Shown here in pieces: positions 35,130 to 45,780 of a stretch of DNA of 64,000 nucleotides. Each line of letters begins with the position of its first letter. Within the stretch, counting starts at the first letter, position 1. The position numbers and the translations under genes were made by a program. The stretch spans positions 588,501-652,500 of the forward strand of contig JAOTON010001682.1 of assembly GCA_034440635.1 (NCBI GenBank), written 5' to 3'. The notes beneath the pieces were generated by a model that was not told the DNA's origin, made no database searches, and saw only the letters and a list, made by a program, of their open reading frames with translations. This DNA comes from Lepas anatifera. Its lineage: Eukaryota > Arthropoda > Thecostraca > Lepadidae.

Positions 35130-35292
35130 ATGATCAGTGGTCTAGTGGTTGGTGAACTTGATTTCCACGCGGTCAATCCAGATTCAAAGTTCGGAAGATT
35201 CCCTGAACAAGGAGCAATCTGGCTCCCAAGAAGCCCTTCCAGCAGGAAAAGAACGACATACATCCCTGACGGCGTGTGTATCGACAAGCGCC
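35130..35292 (+). mobile_element. SINE-B, copy with tRNA-like head
   Basis: 'atcagtggtctagtggttgg' is a clear A-box region of the tRNA-Glu/Asp kind. It is followed about 35 bp later by 'cagattcaaagttc', a worn B box. The body 'ccctgaacaaggagcaatct', then 'ggctcccaagaagcccttcc', matches the reverse complement of 15897-16012. The 3' end, from 'catccctgacggcgtg' to 'atcgacaagc', aligns with the conserved body but has lost part of 'gttggcgacgcc'. Confidence 0.8.
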
Positions 35293-35299
35293 AAAGATT

Positions 35300-36161
35300 A
35301 CCAGCACACCTGTGCCCCCTCTCCCCGCCTCCCCGCCAGAGGTCAGAGCCCAAATGAAGTCCCGTTTATGGAGGCCGCCTCAGGCGTCGCCGGTCCCGGG
35401 CTGTAAACGCTAATTACCTCGCTGGAGACGCAGCCAGAGCCACAACAAATTACACCGACACCAGCCACGGCTGAGGAGGCACGGCGAAGAAGTGGGGAGC
35501 TTTTGGATTGGTTGTGTTTCTTCAGAACTATTGATTTGAAGCCGTACTATTTTGAGGTGTGCCATTTCCTCTTTCCAGCAGGAGTAAGAGTTTTCAGAGC
35601 AAATATTCGTTTTATTATCATCTGCGGAGACTTCCTAACCAGTTTTACACAAATGAACTCACTAGCGATTCTCAAGTACGGTTTTCCCATAGTGAAAGCA
35701 CAGTCTACGCTGTAGCTCACGATGGGTTCTAGTTCTAAGCGCAGAGAAAAGCGCAGCAACAAAACATCAAAAACTGCAGAAACGAATAGAAAACAAAATG
35801 CTGCCCCGACATTCATTGGTAAAATCTGCCGAAGTGTGAGCATGATCCGACCAATTGGCGTAACCCAACAGCAAGATCTAAAAGTGATCTTTGATCTTAT
35901 GAATATCCAAAAGGTCTACAGGTCCAGCGAATCGCTCCTCCGTTTGTCCCTAAAACGAACATTTTCAATTTACACGCTCATAACTAATCACGAGGCAGTT
36001 TCTTCAGAAAACCTCATCATTAATCATAACACGTGAAAACCGCATAACAATCAGCCAACATCTTCCTTCCTGGCGCTCATTTTTTATTCAAACCATGGGA
36101 CCACATCGCCAGATCTTGAGTGAGCCACGGGACTCCGCTCTGATTCACGGCTGGTCGCGAA
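35300..36161. other. Gene-free stretch
   Basis: No gene or element recognised; the longest open frame is about 104 codons and unfamiliar. Confidence 0.4.
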
Positions 36162-36206
36162 GATTCCGAGGCAGAAAAAGGAATGATTCCGAGGCAGAAA
36201 AAGGAA
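36162..36206. repeat. 23-bp tandem duplication
   Basis: 'gattccgaggcagaaaaagg' occurs twice in succession, at 36162 and 36185. Confidence 0.85.
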
Positions 36207-36291
36207 GAATGGTCGATGACTTGCATGACACGGGTGAGTAGTTCAGAATGATTCAGAGAGCGTATGACATGCGTGGCGACGTTCACAGTCG

Positions 36292-36306
36292 CAGGGGCGG
36301 ATCCGG
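36292..36306 (+). mobile_element. Solitary MITE terminal inverted repeat
   Basis: 'caggggcggatccgg' matches the hAT-type MITE left end, followed by a G/A-rich stretch. No right end is seen. Confidence 0.5.
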
Positions 36307-37491
36307 TCCGGCTGTTTAGGAGGGAGAGCAAAACGAAATGATTCAGATTTAATAAAATTGTGTAGCCTAGATTCTATAAGCTTGTATCGAGAGTTTGTAA
36401 TGCAGATTAATGGAACATGCAATGGCCTATGTAACAGTTTACGCAGGACAGAAGGACTGCCCTCAAATCTACTTACCTCCTCATCTCTTGAGTAGCCTCT
36501 GTAAGAAGTTATGAGCGGTGACAAGGGTGCAGCCTTCATCTCTTTAGCAGTCTAAGGAGCATTTGAGGGTAAGCTAGTGAGAGTGAGTGAGTTAAAGTGG
36601 TATCTGGTCCAAAATTTTTAAATATAAATTAATATGTTAAATCAATAAATGATGTAAGCAGAACTCAAATTAATTAATTGAAAGGATAATGATGGTGAGG
36701 TCAAAATTTAATCCATTTGTTTTTTAGTCACATTTTTAGCACAGGCACTAGAGACACAAACATTCTAACGAGTGACTTTAAATAAAAATACATATGACAC
36801 AGGACCCAATTCAAGGAAACCAGGTCCCTGAAAAGTTTACCTATATGCACAGGTTTTACGGTAACACGACGCTGGGTCATTGATACGCACCACACCACAG
36901 ACACAAACCTAGATCGTAGTCACAAATGAATGGCTCGAGAGGCAAGGTCGCAATTACCAAGGCTGGCACCCAGGTATGGATGACACCGCTACAAAAATTA
37001 CCCGCTTGGTTGATCCTCACCGTCACTTTGACAGCCTCAGGCGAAATTCCAGTCTCCGAGAGTGTAAAACGCCGAAGGGCACGGTTAGAGCCAGCGCACG
37101 CGCTTATTAAAACCAGTTCAGGTTGAGAGGCGCCTATGGTGAAATGTAGGGTCTAAGAAGGCTAGAGATTAACGAGGTAGATTTCATCCAACATGAATAT
37201 CTAAGAGAGTGGAATGTGGAGTCGTCGCAATGCATGTGTTTATCATGATATTTAGATCAAGGCCTCCCAGCTTGATGATGATAACAAAAACAGCAGAAGA
37301 ACCAGTTTCAAAACACTTCATAAATATGGAGATTTATATGTACAGCTCAATAATGAACTTTACAAAAATAAACATAAAGAAAATCGAAAACGAGAAACTC
37401 GCCATATTCCCATGAGAACTTCTACAACGAAGAGCACAAATTGGTAACGACACTACCAGTCTTTTCGTAGAGGTAGGTAGCGAAGCGGGCG
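36307..37491. other. Gene-free, AT-rich stretch
   Basis: No gene or element recognised. Confidence 0.4.
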
Positions 37492-37597
37492 CTACAAGCC
37501 TTTAGGGAATACTTTGCGTCTGCAAGAAACCTTACGGTAAGCATCTACAAGCCTTTAGGGAATACTTTGTCTGCAAGGAGCCCTATGGTCAGCAAGT
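37492..37597. repeat. 53-bp tandem duplication
   Basis: 'ctacaagcctttagggaata' begins both units (37492 and 37545). The units differ by a small indel ('ttgcgtctgc' against 'ttgtctgc') and several substitutions towards the 3' end. Confidence 0.85.
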
Positions 37598-37973
37598 ATA
37601 TTTCACTCATGCATGTCAGCACCATATTAAACTTTTCTTCATTTACATTTCCGTTAGGCGGCACCTGTGTGAGGCCCTCTACATGATGAAGCACCCGTGT
37701 GAGTGTTGCCACAACAATTATTTGATTCGGTTATAAGTCTCTAAAAATCCTCTGGAAGCATCTGTACTTTTTTACCAAATTGCTTCCAACTCAGAAATAA
37801 CTCTGTGTAATCGCACATGACATTCGTGAAATTAGCCCTAGATGAGCAAATTGTTATCAACGCGCAAGAGGTTAAGCCATCGGAAGGTACAGCTTGCATC
37901 CCGTGTTACTCCCTGCAGGCTTCCGTGTATACCTAGATAAAATTTAAAAAATCCGACGTTTGACCTCATTTTT

Positions 37974-38266
37974 CATAGGCGGACCCAGGAGGTCAAAGTT
38001 CCCAATCGTGCCCCGGTGTCCCCCCCTGAAACGTACTTGATGTCCCCTCCCCTTCCCCTTCCCGTGATGGCGAGAATCCCCTTCCCCATTGGCGTTGCCA
38101 CGATAATATTTACTTTAGATAAGATTTAGTAAGATTTCGCATCCATTGGTAGAAGGACGCCAAATATCATCGCACTGATTACAATGTACCTAGACTGGCA
38201 GCGGAAATAGAGCCTTCTGGACAAGTAGCCCTTCCCCCTCCGTCCTAAATCCTGGACTCGCCTATG
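37974..38266. mobile_element. MITE with CATAGGCGG ends
   Basis: Left end 'cataggcggacccagg' and right end 'cctggactcgcctatg' are inverted repeats around 293 bp. Near the left end 'ccccctgaaacgtac' and repeated 'gtcccc' echo group 2. The middle is AT-rich and unlike it, so this may be a separate family sharing the ends. No 8-bp target duplication is visible. Confidence 0.7.
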
Positions 38267-39084
38267 ATACTTGAATGCCATTAAAGCGCACCCTCCTCAC
38301 AGAGCTTAAACAATTTTGATTGATCCGGATTTATAAATCAAAAAGACACTAAATGCATAAATGGATTATGCAAAATACTTTTTGTTACACCATACAAAAA
38401 CAGAAAATATTCAGTTTTCCGGTAAGTTTTCGTCAGTTTCAAACCCATCACCAACACTCTCACACAAGAAAAGCATTCTTCGTCTCGTGACCTAGCTCCA
38501 TCAGGAGCCCCTCTCACTGACAATTTCACTGGAATGTAGTCCAGTGATTGCAGTCAGTAGCTACACAGCAGATGCGTTTCACCCCGGGCGCATTCTTTGG
38601 CCGGCACACTGATTAAAAGTGTCAGCGCGGCGGTAAATAGAGCAGCGAAAGAAGCCGAAGCCCTGTACTCATTCTTCGCGGTTAGGGAGTTGGAGGGTTT
38701 CTGTTTTCAAGCTGCGTTAAAGCTTACAGACCGGTAATAAAAGCTGCTTGGAATAAAATCGGGAGTGACACTTCATGTTACCGTTCGTAGATAAAGCTCG
38801 ATAATCACAACCAAATGTTTCATGTAATTCACATTGTACTTGAAATACCTGAGAAATTAATTTTGCTGGCACAAATCCTACCAGATATTCAGAATCTTTG
38901 CTGAGTAACAAAGCTTATTCGGACATGTGGTTGGCATTACCCGATGTACTACACCTTTTATCTCTGTCTCTGTCACCTGATCACAAACTCAAACCTAATC
39001 AGAACACAGCTAGGTCAACAAAATAAAGTTTTGAATTCAATTCCGCTTTGACACCCAGCGGTCAGTCATCATCACAATATCTGT
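38267..39084. other. Gene-free stretch
   Basis: No gene or element recognised. Confidence 0.4.
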
Positions 39085-39118
39085 GGTTTTAGGGCGCACC
39101 GACAGCTAGGGCAATATA
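39085..39118 (-). mobile_element. SINE-B 3' terminal fragment
   Basis: 'ggttttagggcgcaccgaca' followed by 'gctagggcaatata' resembles the extreme 3' end of SINE-B. The match is short and imperfect. Confidence 0.4.
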
Positions 39119-39522
39119 GAGCGCATGCCCAGAGGGCAGAACGGTCGGGAAGAAACACTTGAGACGAGGCCATTCTTGCTCAACAATCTCTCCTCCGCCC
39201 ACCGGGGGGCGTCAAAGCGCCAGCAAAAACGGTTGCGTTGTTGATGCCTGTCCTCGGCTTGAGAGCAGTTTACAATCACGCAACGCAAGAGCACTCCAAT
39301 GGTAAAAACTAGTCAGTGGCGCCCTCACGCGCTGGCGGGTCAATTTCTGGTCCGGAAGGGTGGAGGGGGCCTCTTGGCGCTGATAACTGCACGCTTTTTG
39401 CAGGTTTTGTTAGGGGCGGGCCAAGGCGGGAGGCGTGAAGGAGAGTAGCGCAACTATCCTAAGCGAAGGCTGCAGGGCATTTCTGGGGCATTTTGGTTAA
39501 TGTTTCTTCGCAGGTCCGACAG

Positions 39523-41066
39523 ATAATGCTTCTATGCTTTCTAATAATGATTAGAAAGCATATTCTACCCATGGGGACGTACCCTGTGATATGGGTCACT
39601 ACCCCAGGAAAATTGGTTTGCACGTGCAATCTGCACGTGAAATTTTACGTGTTAAGTGTATGGGATTTTTCGACAAATTAAACAAATGAAATTTAAAAAA
39701 ATTGGCCTAATGGAATTTAATGAACCTCCATGGGGTGTTAGTCGGTACCTTCGGGTATTACGGGGTATAGGTGGTATATCTGGGAAAACTCGAAATTTCG
39801 TGCAATTTGACCTTGAAATGACCTTGCAGCCCAAAATCTCCACTTTACCCCTAGAGGGGGCCCCGGTGAGCACCGGTGGACGTTGGCCCAATAAGTGTAT
39901 GCATGCATGGACACAATGCCTGGGGCCAGTGGATGGGTGGTTATTGGGTAATATGAGATTGGCCAGGGGTCCTCCACTGCGCAAAACCTTTAAAATATAT
40001 GTTTTCCCTGCAGCTGGATTGGTCACCCATACAGCACCCAGGCCTTTCAAGATGGGGTAAAACTAACACCTGCAGTGCGACTATGACCACTAACATACTT
40101 TACCTGCCCTACACTTGTTTCGATAAATGTCCCCATTAAGGAGATTTTTAGATGTTTATAAAATTTCTGGAGATTTTCTAATTTTTGGGTTCACAAGCCC
40201 CTGGCTGCGACTGTATGGGAACGTTTTTGGCGAAACTTGCTTCGTTTGTACCCAGAGGGGTTACCTTTCAAATGAAACTATTTGAAACCCTTTGGGTGGC
40301 ACCTAGCGCGTGCCACTTGACCTTGAGTGCGGTCCGGCACCTCTCCAAAACTGAATTCTGAGACAGTATATGGTCTCTGTTTGTACAGATAGCCCTTTTT
40401 CGTACTGAAACGACAATTATTGATACCATCTGATGGGGTGAGATGGTCATAGGTGCAAACAGTGCTCTTCTGTACAAACAGGCACCCTCAGTTTGAAGAT
40501 ACCCTACAGATTAGTGTTAAAGCAATGGAACACTTATGATGCTTCCACGGACAAACAAATAGAGCTACGGGTGCCGTTTTCGGGAGCTTGCCACAAGCCT
40601 GCTACTTCACCTGTCTGAACCAGCCAATCAGGAACCTGTGCACTGGCATGCGCAGTAGACCATAACCTACAATGGGCAATATCTTTGAAACCAGTGGGCC
40701 GATTCGGGTGAAAATTTGTATGTAGGGGATGTGTTATGAACTAAAGTCAGCAAGGTGGAGGTTTTGCACGTGCTCACGTGACAAAGCTATCCTCTATCGG
40801 GGGCCCTCGGTTCCGGAGATTTGAATTTGTCATTTTCCGCCGAATTGTTCTGTTGGGGTTTAATGAACTGAAATTAGAGGGTGCAAGTTTTGCACGTGCA
40901 CACGTCCAAAACTAGGGTCTTCCGTTCCGGAGAATCGAATAGGTGCTCGAGGAATCACCTTCGGTTCCGCGATGCCCCTAAGGCGTGCCCCCACGATAAT
41001 GCTTTCTAATCAGATAATGCAATTCTAATCAGATTAGAAATTTCTAATCAGATAATGCTTTCTAAC
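39523..41066. mobile_element. Candidate unclassified element bounded by hairpin motifs
   Basis: At 39533-39562 the arms tatgctttctaat and attagaaagcata pair perfectly around a 4-nt loop. At 40996-41066 the same motif recurs ('ataatgctttctaatcagat' twice in part, and 'ttctaatcagattagaa', itself a palindrome). 'attagaaagcat' (39550) and 'atgctttctaat' (40999) are inverted with respect to each other. The interior has TGACCT-type motifs and two diverged 'gttttgcacgtg' repeats near 40760 and 40890. Open frames of about 130 codons overlap on both strands at 39652-40060 and are unrecognised. Confidence 0.35.
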
Positions 41067-41508
41067 TAAATTCTAGCCATTTCAAGCAATACCTTGAGAA
41101 GTTACAAACGGGCCTTCAAAAATTACGAGCTGAATTTCTTTGCGACCCCTCAAAATGGTGATATGCGCCTCTAAGAGATAAATTCTTAGATCCCACATAT
41201 GTCGTTATGCATTGTATGACGGGAAACTGGCTTTATTGAAAACAAAAACATTATCAGAGAGGTCACCACTAAAACTCTCGCCCTGATATCCTAAACCATC
41301 ATTTGCCGAATCCAAGCTTTTCATAAATCCTTAGCGAGCAGATTCTGCGGGTAATAAGTGTAATGATGCATGAAAATATGTCAAATATTGAATAAGAGTT
41401 TTTTTCCTGGAAGATACTGACAATGGTGACGATACAGTGTTCTTTCCATCATGGCTAATAAGAAATAGACACATTTCCACATCTGGATAATAGTTTAATG
41501 CTTCAGTA

Positions 41509-41586
41509 GAAGTACTACTACGCAAAGCACAGTACTACTAGAAGTAAAGTACTTAAAGTACTACTACTACTAGAAGTAAAATACTG
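41509..41586. repeat. Short 'agtactactac' repeat patch
   Basis: Repeated 'gtactactac' and 'tagaagtaaa' motifs give a low-complexity patch. Confidence 0.7.
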
Positions 41587-41684
41587 CCCGTTCTCGCGGC
41601 GTCCCCGGCGTATTTAGGGCTCCGGCGGGGCCTGGTGGTGGCCTGTGTCTTTTATTTTTGTAATGCTTGTGTGTTTTATGGGGT

Positions 41685-41687
<3 letters not shown>

Positions 41688-41754
<67 letters not shown>
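41688..41754. repeat. (TA)n microsatellite
   Basis: About 67 bp of TA dinucleotides with one interruption near 41715. Confidence 0.97.
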
Positions 41755-43081
41755 TATGGTTTCAAAAGTAGTACAGTAACACTGTACAAAACCATAAATT
41801 TTACGCTGTTCCATCTTCCAAAATCCAATAGCGTGATCTAAATTTGAGGCTCTGGAACCTCTGGCCGCACTGATGGGAAGATCGAAGTCAGACTGACAGC
41901 TAGGGCGTTAAACGAAGCAGGCACCGGCACACCTCTCCCTAAACAATCAAAGGGCGCCGGCGCACGCAACGCGTCTATCATACACATTCTGGAAGGATCA
42001 ACGCTACTAAATAAAAGCCAATGCAGGGGCCTGTATGATGAGCAAAAAGTGCACGGCCTTGGTTGGGATAGCTGGGCGTAACGGGAAAGTGGACAACATG
42101 TTGTCTAGCACGGAATATAATAAGTATCCTTGACGCAAGCCGGTTGCTTTACAGATTCTTGCAAAATTACAGCGAACAAAGCTCGTGATAAAGTAGAGTG
42201 ATATTTTGAAATAAATAGCTAGGAGGTAGAATAGAAAGCCAATTTGATATATTGACGTCAGTACATGAAATGACCTCGATGGAAACCAATTGTTTCGCAG
42301 ATAGGTGCAAAGTCACAAATCGTTTTGCTCTTTTGACGTGCACAAAAAGATAACCAAGAACTGGAGGTAAATAAATAATTCACCAGCTTTAGAAAACACA
42401 TGAAAAATTGAGAGATTTTCGTGTAATATATATCAACTAGCTGTAAACTTTTTTGGCGACGGACACAGCTACAAACGAACGCACAAACTGATAGATTATT
42501 CTTGGTTTACTAATTTCCGGCCTTTATTAGTCCTTTCTTCCTTCATCGTCTTTATTTCTCGTGTTCCTGCTGTTCCATGATAGCCTTCTGCTATTTTTAA
42601 GTGCAACTATTTCTTTAAGCCTTACAAAGTAAAATATATCCAACAGTCCATGGACAACAACCCACAATGCACAGCAAATTTATCTCATACAACTAGCACA
42701 TACACTTATGGCGGAGAGAATAGTCGAAGTGTTGGCTAACAGATTGTTGGGACTCCGTCTGGCATCCCACCGTGGATGCCGGGCACACAACTTGATTGAA
42801 TGCATTGATTTGCGCATCATTTACGACAGGTCTTCCCATCGCCCCGGCGTCTGTTTAGTAGCTTTAAAAAAAGACATAACTGGAATTGTTTAAATAAGGA
42901 CAGCATTAAAATGAACTTCTCCACTAGGAACACAGAAGACACTGGTGATGTCTGGGTGAATTTTAAAAGTTAATCAACTACAGGTTGTATCACACATCTT
43001 CCCCACTACACGGCATTTATAACACGATTTTCCTTGTTAGCAGTTTAATCTTGCTTTTCTTGGTGGAGAAATGCCGTCATG
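41755..43081. other. Gene-free stretch
   Basis: No gene or element recognised. A 61-codon frame starts 'atggcggag' at 42708 but its product is unrecognised and no splice or promoter context supports it. Confidence 0.4.
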
Positions 43082-43242
43082 CAGTGGCGGACCCAGGACA
43101 AAATTCCGGGGGAGAGCTAAGGGACTCAAGCCTCCCCCATCCTTCCCTCGGAACAGCCTCCGGCTATGCATTAAAAATAGACACGCTGACATTACGAAGG
43201 GGCTTGAGCCCTCTAACTCCCCTCCCCTTGTATCCGCCACTG
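43082..43242 (+). mobile_element. hAT-type MITE, group 1
   Basis: Ends 'cagtggcggacccagg' and 'tgtatccgccactg' bound 161 bp. Flanks 'ccgtcatg' and 'acgtcatg' are a target duplication with one mismatch. Insertion created a TGACGTCA palindrome at the right junction. Confidence 0.9.
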
Positions 43243-43511
43243 ACGTCATGTCAGTATCCGACAAGTAACCACCCTAAATGCCCCACTCCATAGCTGAGGG
43301 TCACTGTCTCATCCCCGCCAGTTCATTCTCATGCCCGATCTAATACATTGCACCAAAGCTCTGACCAAGTACACCACGGCATATTCAGCCAACTCCAGAG
43401 CCAGGACGGAGCCAGGGTATCATTTTGTAATTAAGCTGTGCTGCCTTTACCATCAGCTGCCTTATCCAATGACCATTATTCACACTTTGCTGCAGCGCAT
43501 GGCAGGGTGGT

Positions 43512-43664
43512 CAGGGGCGGTTCCAGACCCACGGTTTGGGGGGGCAATGAGGCCAAACATCACAAAAATATACATTTTTCACAGAACATTTGTGAAAAAA
43601 TCGCAGGGTTAGGGGAGAAATTTCCCAGCTTGCCCCCCAGATACCCCGCCTGGATCCGCCACTG
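43512..43664 (+). mobile_element. hAT-type MITE, group 3
   Basis: Ends 'caggggcggttccaga' and 'cctggatccgccactg' bound 153 bp, with 'aacatcacaaaaatatac' and 'aaaaaatcgcagggtt' in the interior. There is no clear target duplication. Confidence 0.82.
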
Positions 43665-44276
43665 ATAGCAGTATGGTGCAGCGGGATGGTTTAGTGGCGC
43701 CATCTAGTATGTTAAGAAGCCAGACTGCAGGTTACGAGACTGCTTAGCTTGCTGTGCGGCAGAATGGCTTCTTCCAGGCGTATGGATTGTTGCACAGTCT
43801 GGTGCTGGAGTTGATTGAATATCTATTTTAAGGGACGCGCCAAACTGCGTTGTCGTAAAGCGCCCATGTCGCCTCTCCTCAGCAGCTTAGGCCTTTAATA
43901 AACTTTTTCCGAATAAATGTTGTTAAATTTCTGTCAAAAGTCTAGTCTGCTGCAAAATAACATTTCCATTAAAAAGTGAATATTCCACATTGGTGCTAGA
44001 GGGGTCCCAAATGTCTTAGTAAGTAGAGTGTCACAAAGAAAGTCACTTTACAAGCTTGTACGAACACCTATGTTTTAAACCTAGTCTATAGCATAGTACC
44101 TATTTCTTCTGGAAGAAATAGGTTATCAAATTATAGACATATAACATTCACACATAAATAGCAATAAAATGAATACATCCAGATCCATGAGACTGATCAG
44201 ATTCATCAAGGACAGCCACAACATATTCAATGCACACCCCAAAACCTCCAGCCGACTCAGACGACCGCCCAAAACC
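43665..44276. other. Gene-free stretch
   Basis: No gene or element recognised. Confidence 0.4.
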
Positions 44277-44325
44277 ACTTCCGGGCCCACCGCGTCACCG
44301 CTCCATATTTGGCGGCGGCGCGGGA
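44277..44325. promoter_or_regulatory. ETS plus CArG GC-rich site cluster
   Basis: ACTTCCGGG (44277-44285, an ETS-type site) is followed by a perfect CArG box CCATATTTGG (44303-44312) running into 'cggcggcgcggga'. The arrangement of CArG directly followed by GCG resembles 11541-11554. No transcript is evident. Confidence 0.3.
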
Positions 44326-44409
44326 CTCTCAACTGCAGAACGATGCCTTTGAATGGACCGCCTTCATTGAAGAGTCCGTAGCCTGCATCGTATCTGCACG
44401 GCTGCTACC

Positions 44410-44597
44410 AAGAGCGTGTCTACGGGGGGCTGGGGGGCCACCCCTCCCCAGTCTTGGAAAGTGGGGTCCAGTCCCCAACTTCTGGCCGAATATACCAATG
44501 AAAATGCTGAATTTAAGCAGACGTAGAGGTTTCAACGGTTTTACCTCTGCCCCCTCACTCTTTGGCTCCAGCCCCCCCCCACTTGGCAATCAGTGGT
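44410..44597. mobile_element. Possible unclassified short element
   Basis: A stretch with a G-run arm ('ggggggctggggggcc') at one side and a C-run arm ('ccagcccccccccact') at the other. The interior is A-rich and reminiscent of group 3, but no clear CAGTGGCGGATCC end is preserved. Confidence 0.3.
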
Positions 44598-44654
44598 AAC
44601 AACATTGGTTGCTACTTATATAATCAAGTGACCGCGTCACAGTCGTAGACAACG

Positions 44655-44735
44655 GGGGGAGAGGGGAGCCAAAGCCCCCGCCTCCGAAGTGTCAGAGCGC
44701 CTATAGTGACTGCATAGCCTGCGGTTGGAGGGAAT
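44655..44735 (-). mobile_element. MITE group 1 fragment
   Basis: Contains 'tgtcagagcgcctatagtga' then 'ctgcatagcc', the reversed group 1 core. The distal half and one end are lost. Confidence 0.65.
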
Positions 44736-45088
44736 CGCGCCTAACGATACATCGCGATACCGCCGCATAGCCTTCGGTCGCCTTATTTGTTGCCCTTGCC
44801 AACTGGAAGACTCACGAGACCTTAATTCATTTTGTGAGTCATGGCAGGCACGTGCTCATTAGCAGGAAGGTCCAAATATGTTAACACAAATTGGAGATGA
44901 AAAACATGTAAGGAGGTGCAAACAGCACAAGCCTTGAAAGAAGAGATGAAGTTCCAGCATAAAATACGCATCTGCGATACCCCTAATAGAAATAAAAAAG
45001 TTAAGTATAGGGTTAAAAATAATTCATATCCTTTAGCCTGCAGTGCAGCCACTCCGTAACATTACCCCTTCTTCAGATGAAGCCCGAC

Positions 45089-45239
45089 TACTGGTGTTTT
45101 CAGGGGGAGGAACCGGGCAATTGCCGCCCCTTAAAACCCGGATTTTTAGGGACTTCCTTTGAAGAAAAAACATGTTTTCACGATTCTGCCACCCTTTCCC
45201 CCACCCACTCCCCAGACCGTTGGTCTGGATCCGACCCTG
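45089..45239 (-). mobile_element. Decayed hAT-type MITE, group 3
   Basis: The right side ends 'gtctggatccgaccctg', a good terminal repeat. The left side 'tactggtgttttcagg' is eroded. The interior, read on the minus strand, carries 'gaatcgtgaaaacatg', matching group 3. Confidence 0.6.
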
Positions 45240-45409
45240 AGCCCAGTTACCTAGTAAGGAGTGGGTTCCTCGCCTCCAACGCATGTGATCCCCAACTCAT
45301 TGAGATGCGCAGGTGGGCACGGGGCGTCCCGCCGGCCCGCGAAGGCGCGAACAAACAATTGATATTACCACGATGGCCGACTGGTCGATGCTGGTAGGGT
45401 TTAAGTCCT

Positions 45410-45780
45410 ATGAGAGCTTCAATATAATTGGTTTATAGCAATAGGTGTACGGTAAATTAAGGAGTAAGGAGGTTAAGGAGGAAAATCAAGGAGATTAAGG
45501 AGTAGTATAGTATACAGAAACTATTATAAATTGTATTATAGTGGTTTACAATAAAAACAAATTATAGTGGCTTACTACTACTGGGAAAGGAAGAATAAAA
45601 AAAAGTATAGTTTATACTTGAAAGCAATAGCATAGTACCTACTACAAACATATAGTAAAAATAGTAAAACAAAATATAGAACACTACTATAAAAATTCTA
45701 GTAGTATATTGTAGGTTTAGAGTAAAATTATATAGACTACATAGTCGGTTTATGGTCGGTTTATAGTCGGATTAGTCTAA
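45410..45780. repeat. A/T- and AGG-rich low-complexity tract
   Basis: 'aaggagtaaggaggttaagg'-type repeats at 45459-45507 pass into a tract dominated by 'tagtata' and 'tatagt' motifs. Confidence 0.6.

Noticed and set aside
39652..40060. About 130-codon frames open on both strands
   Set aside because: Simultaneous openness on both strands without a recognisable product points to composition, inside a candidate repeat.
42708..42893. 61-codon frame starting ATGGCGGAG
   Set aside because: The start context is attractive but the product is unrecognised and there is no promoter or splice support.
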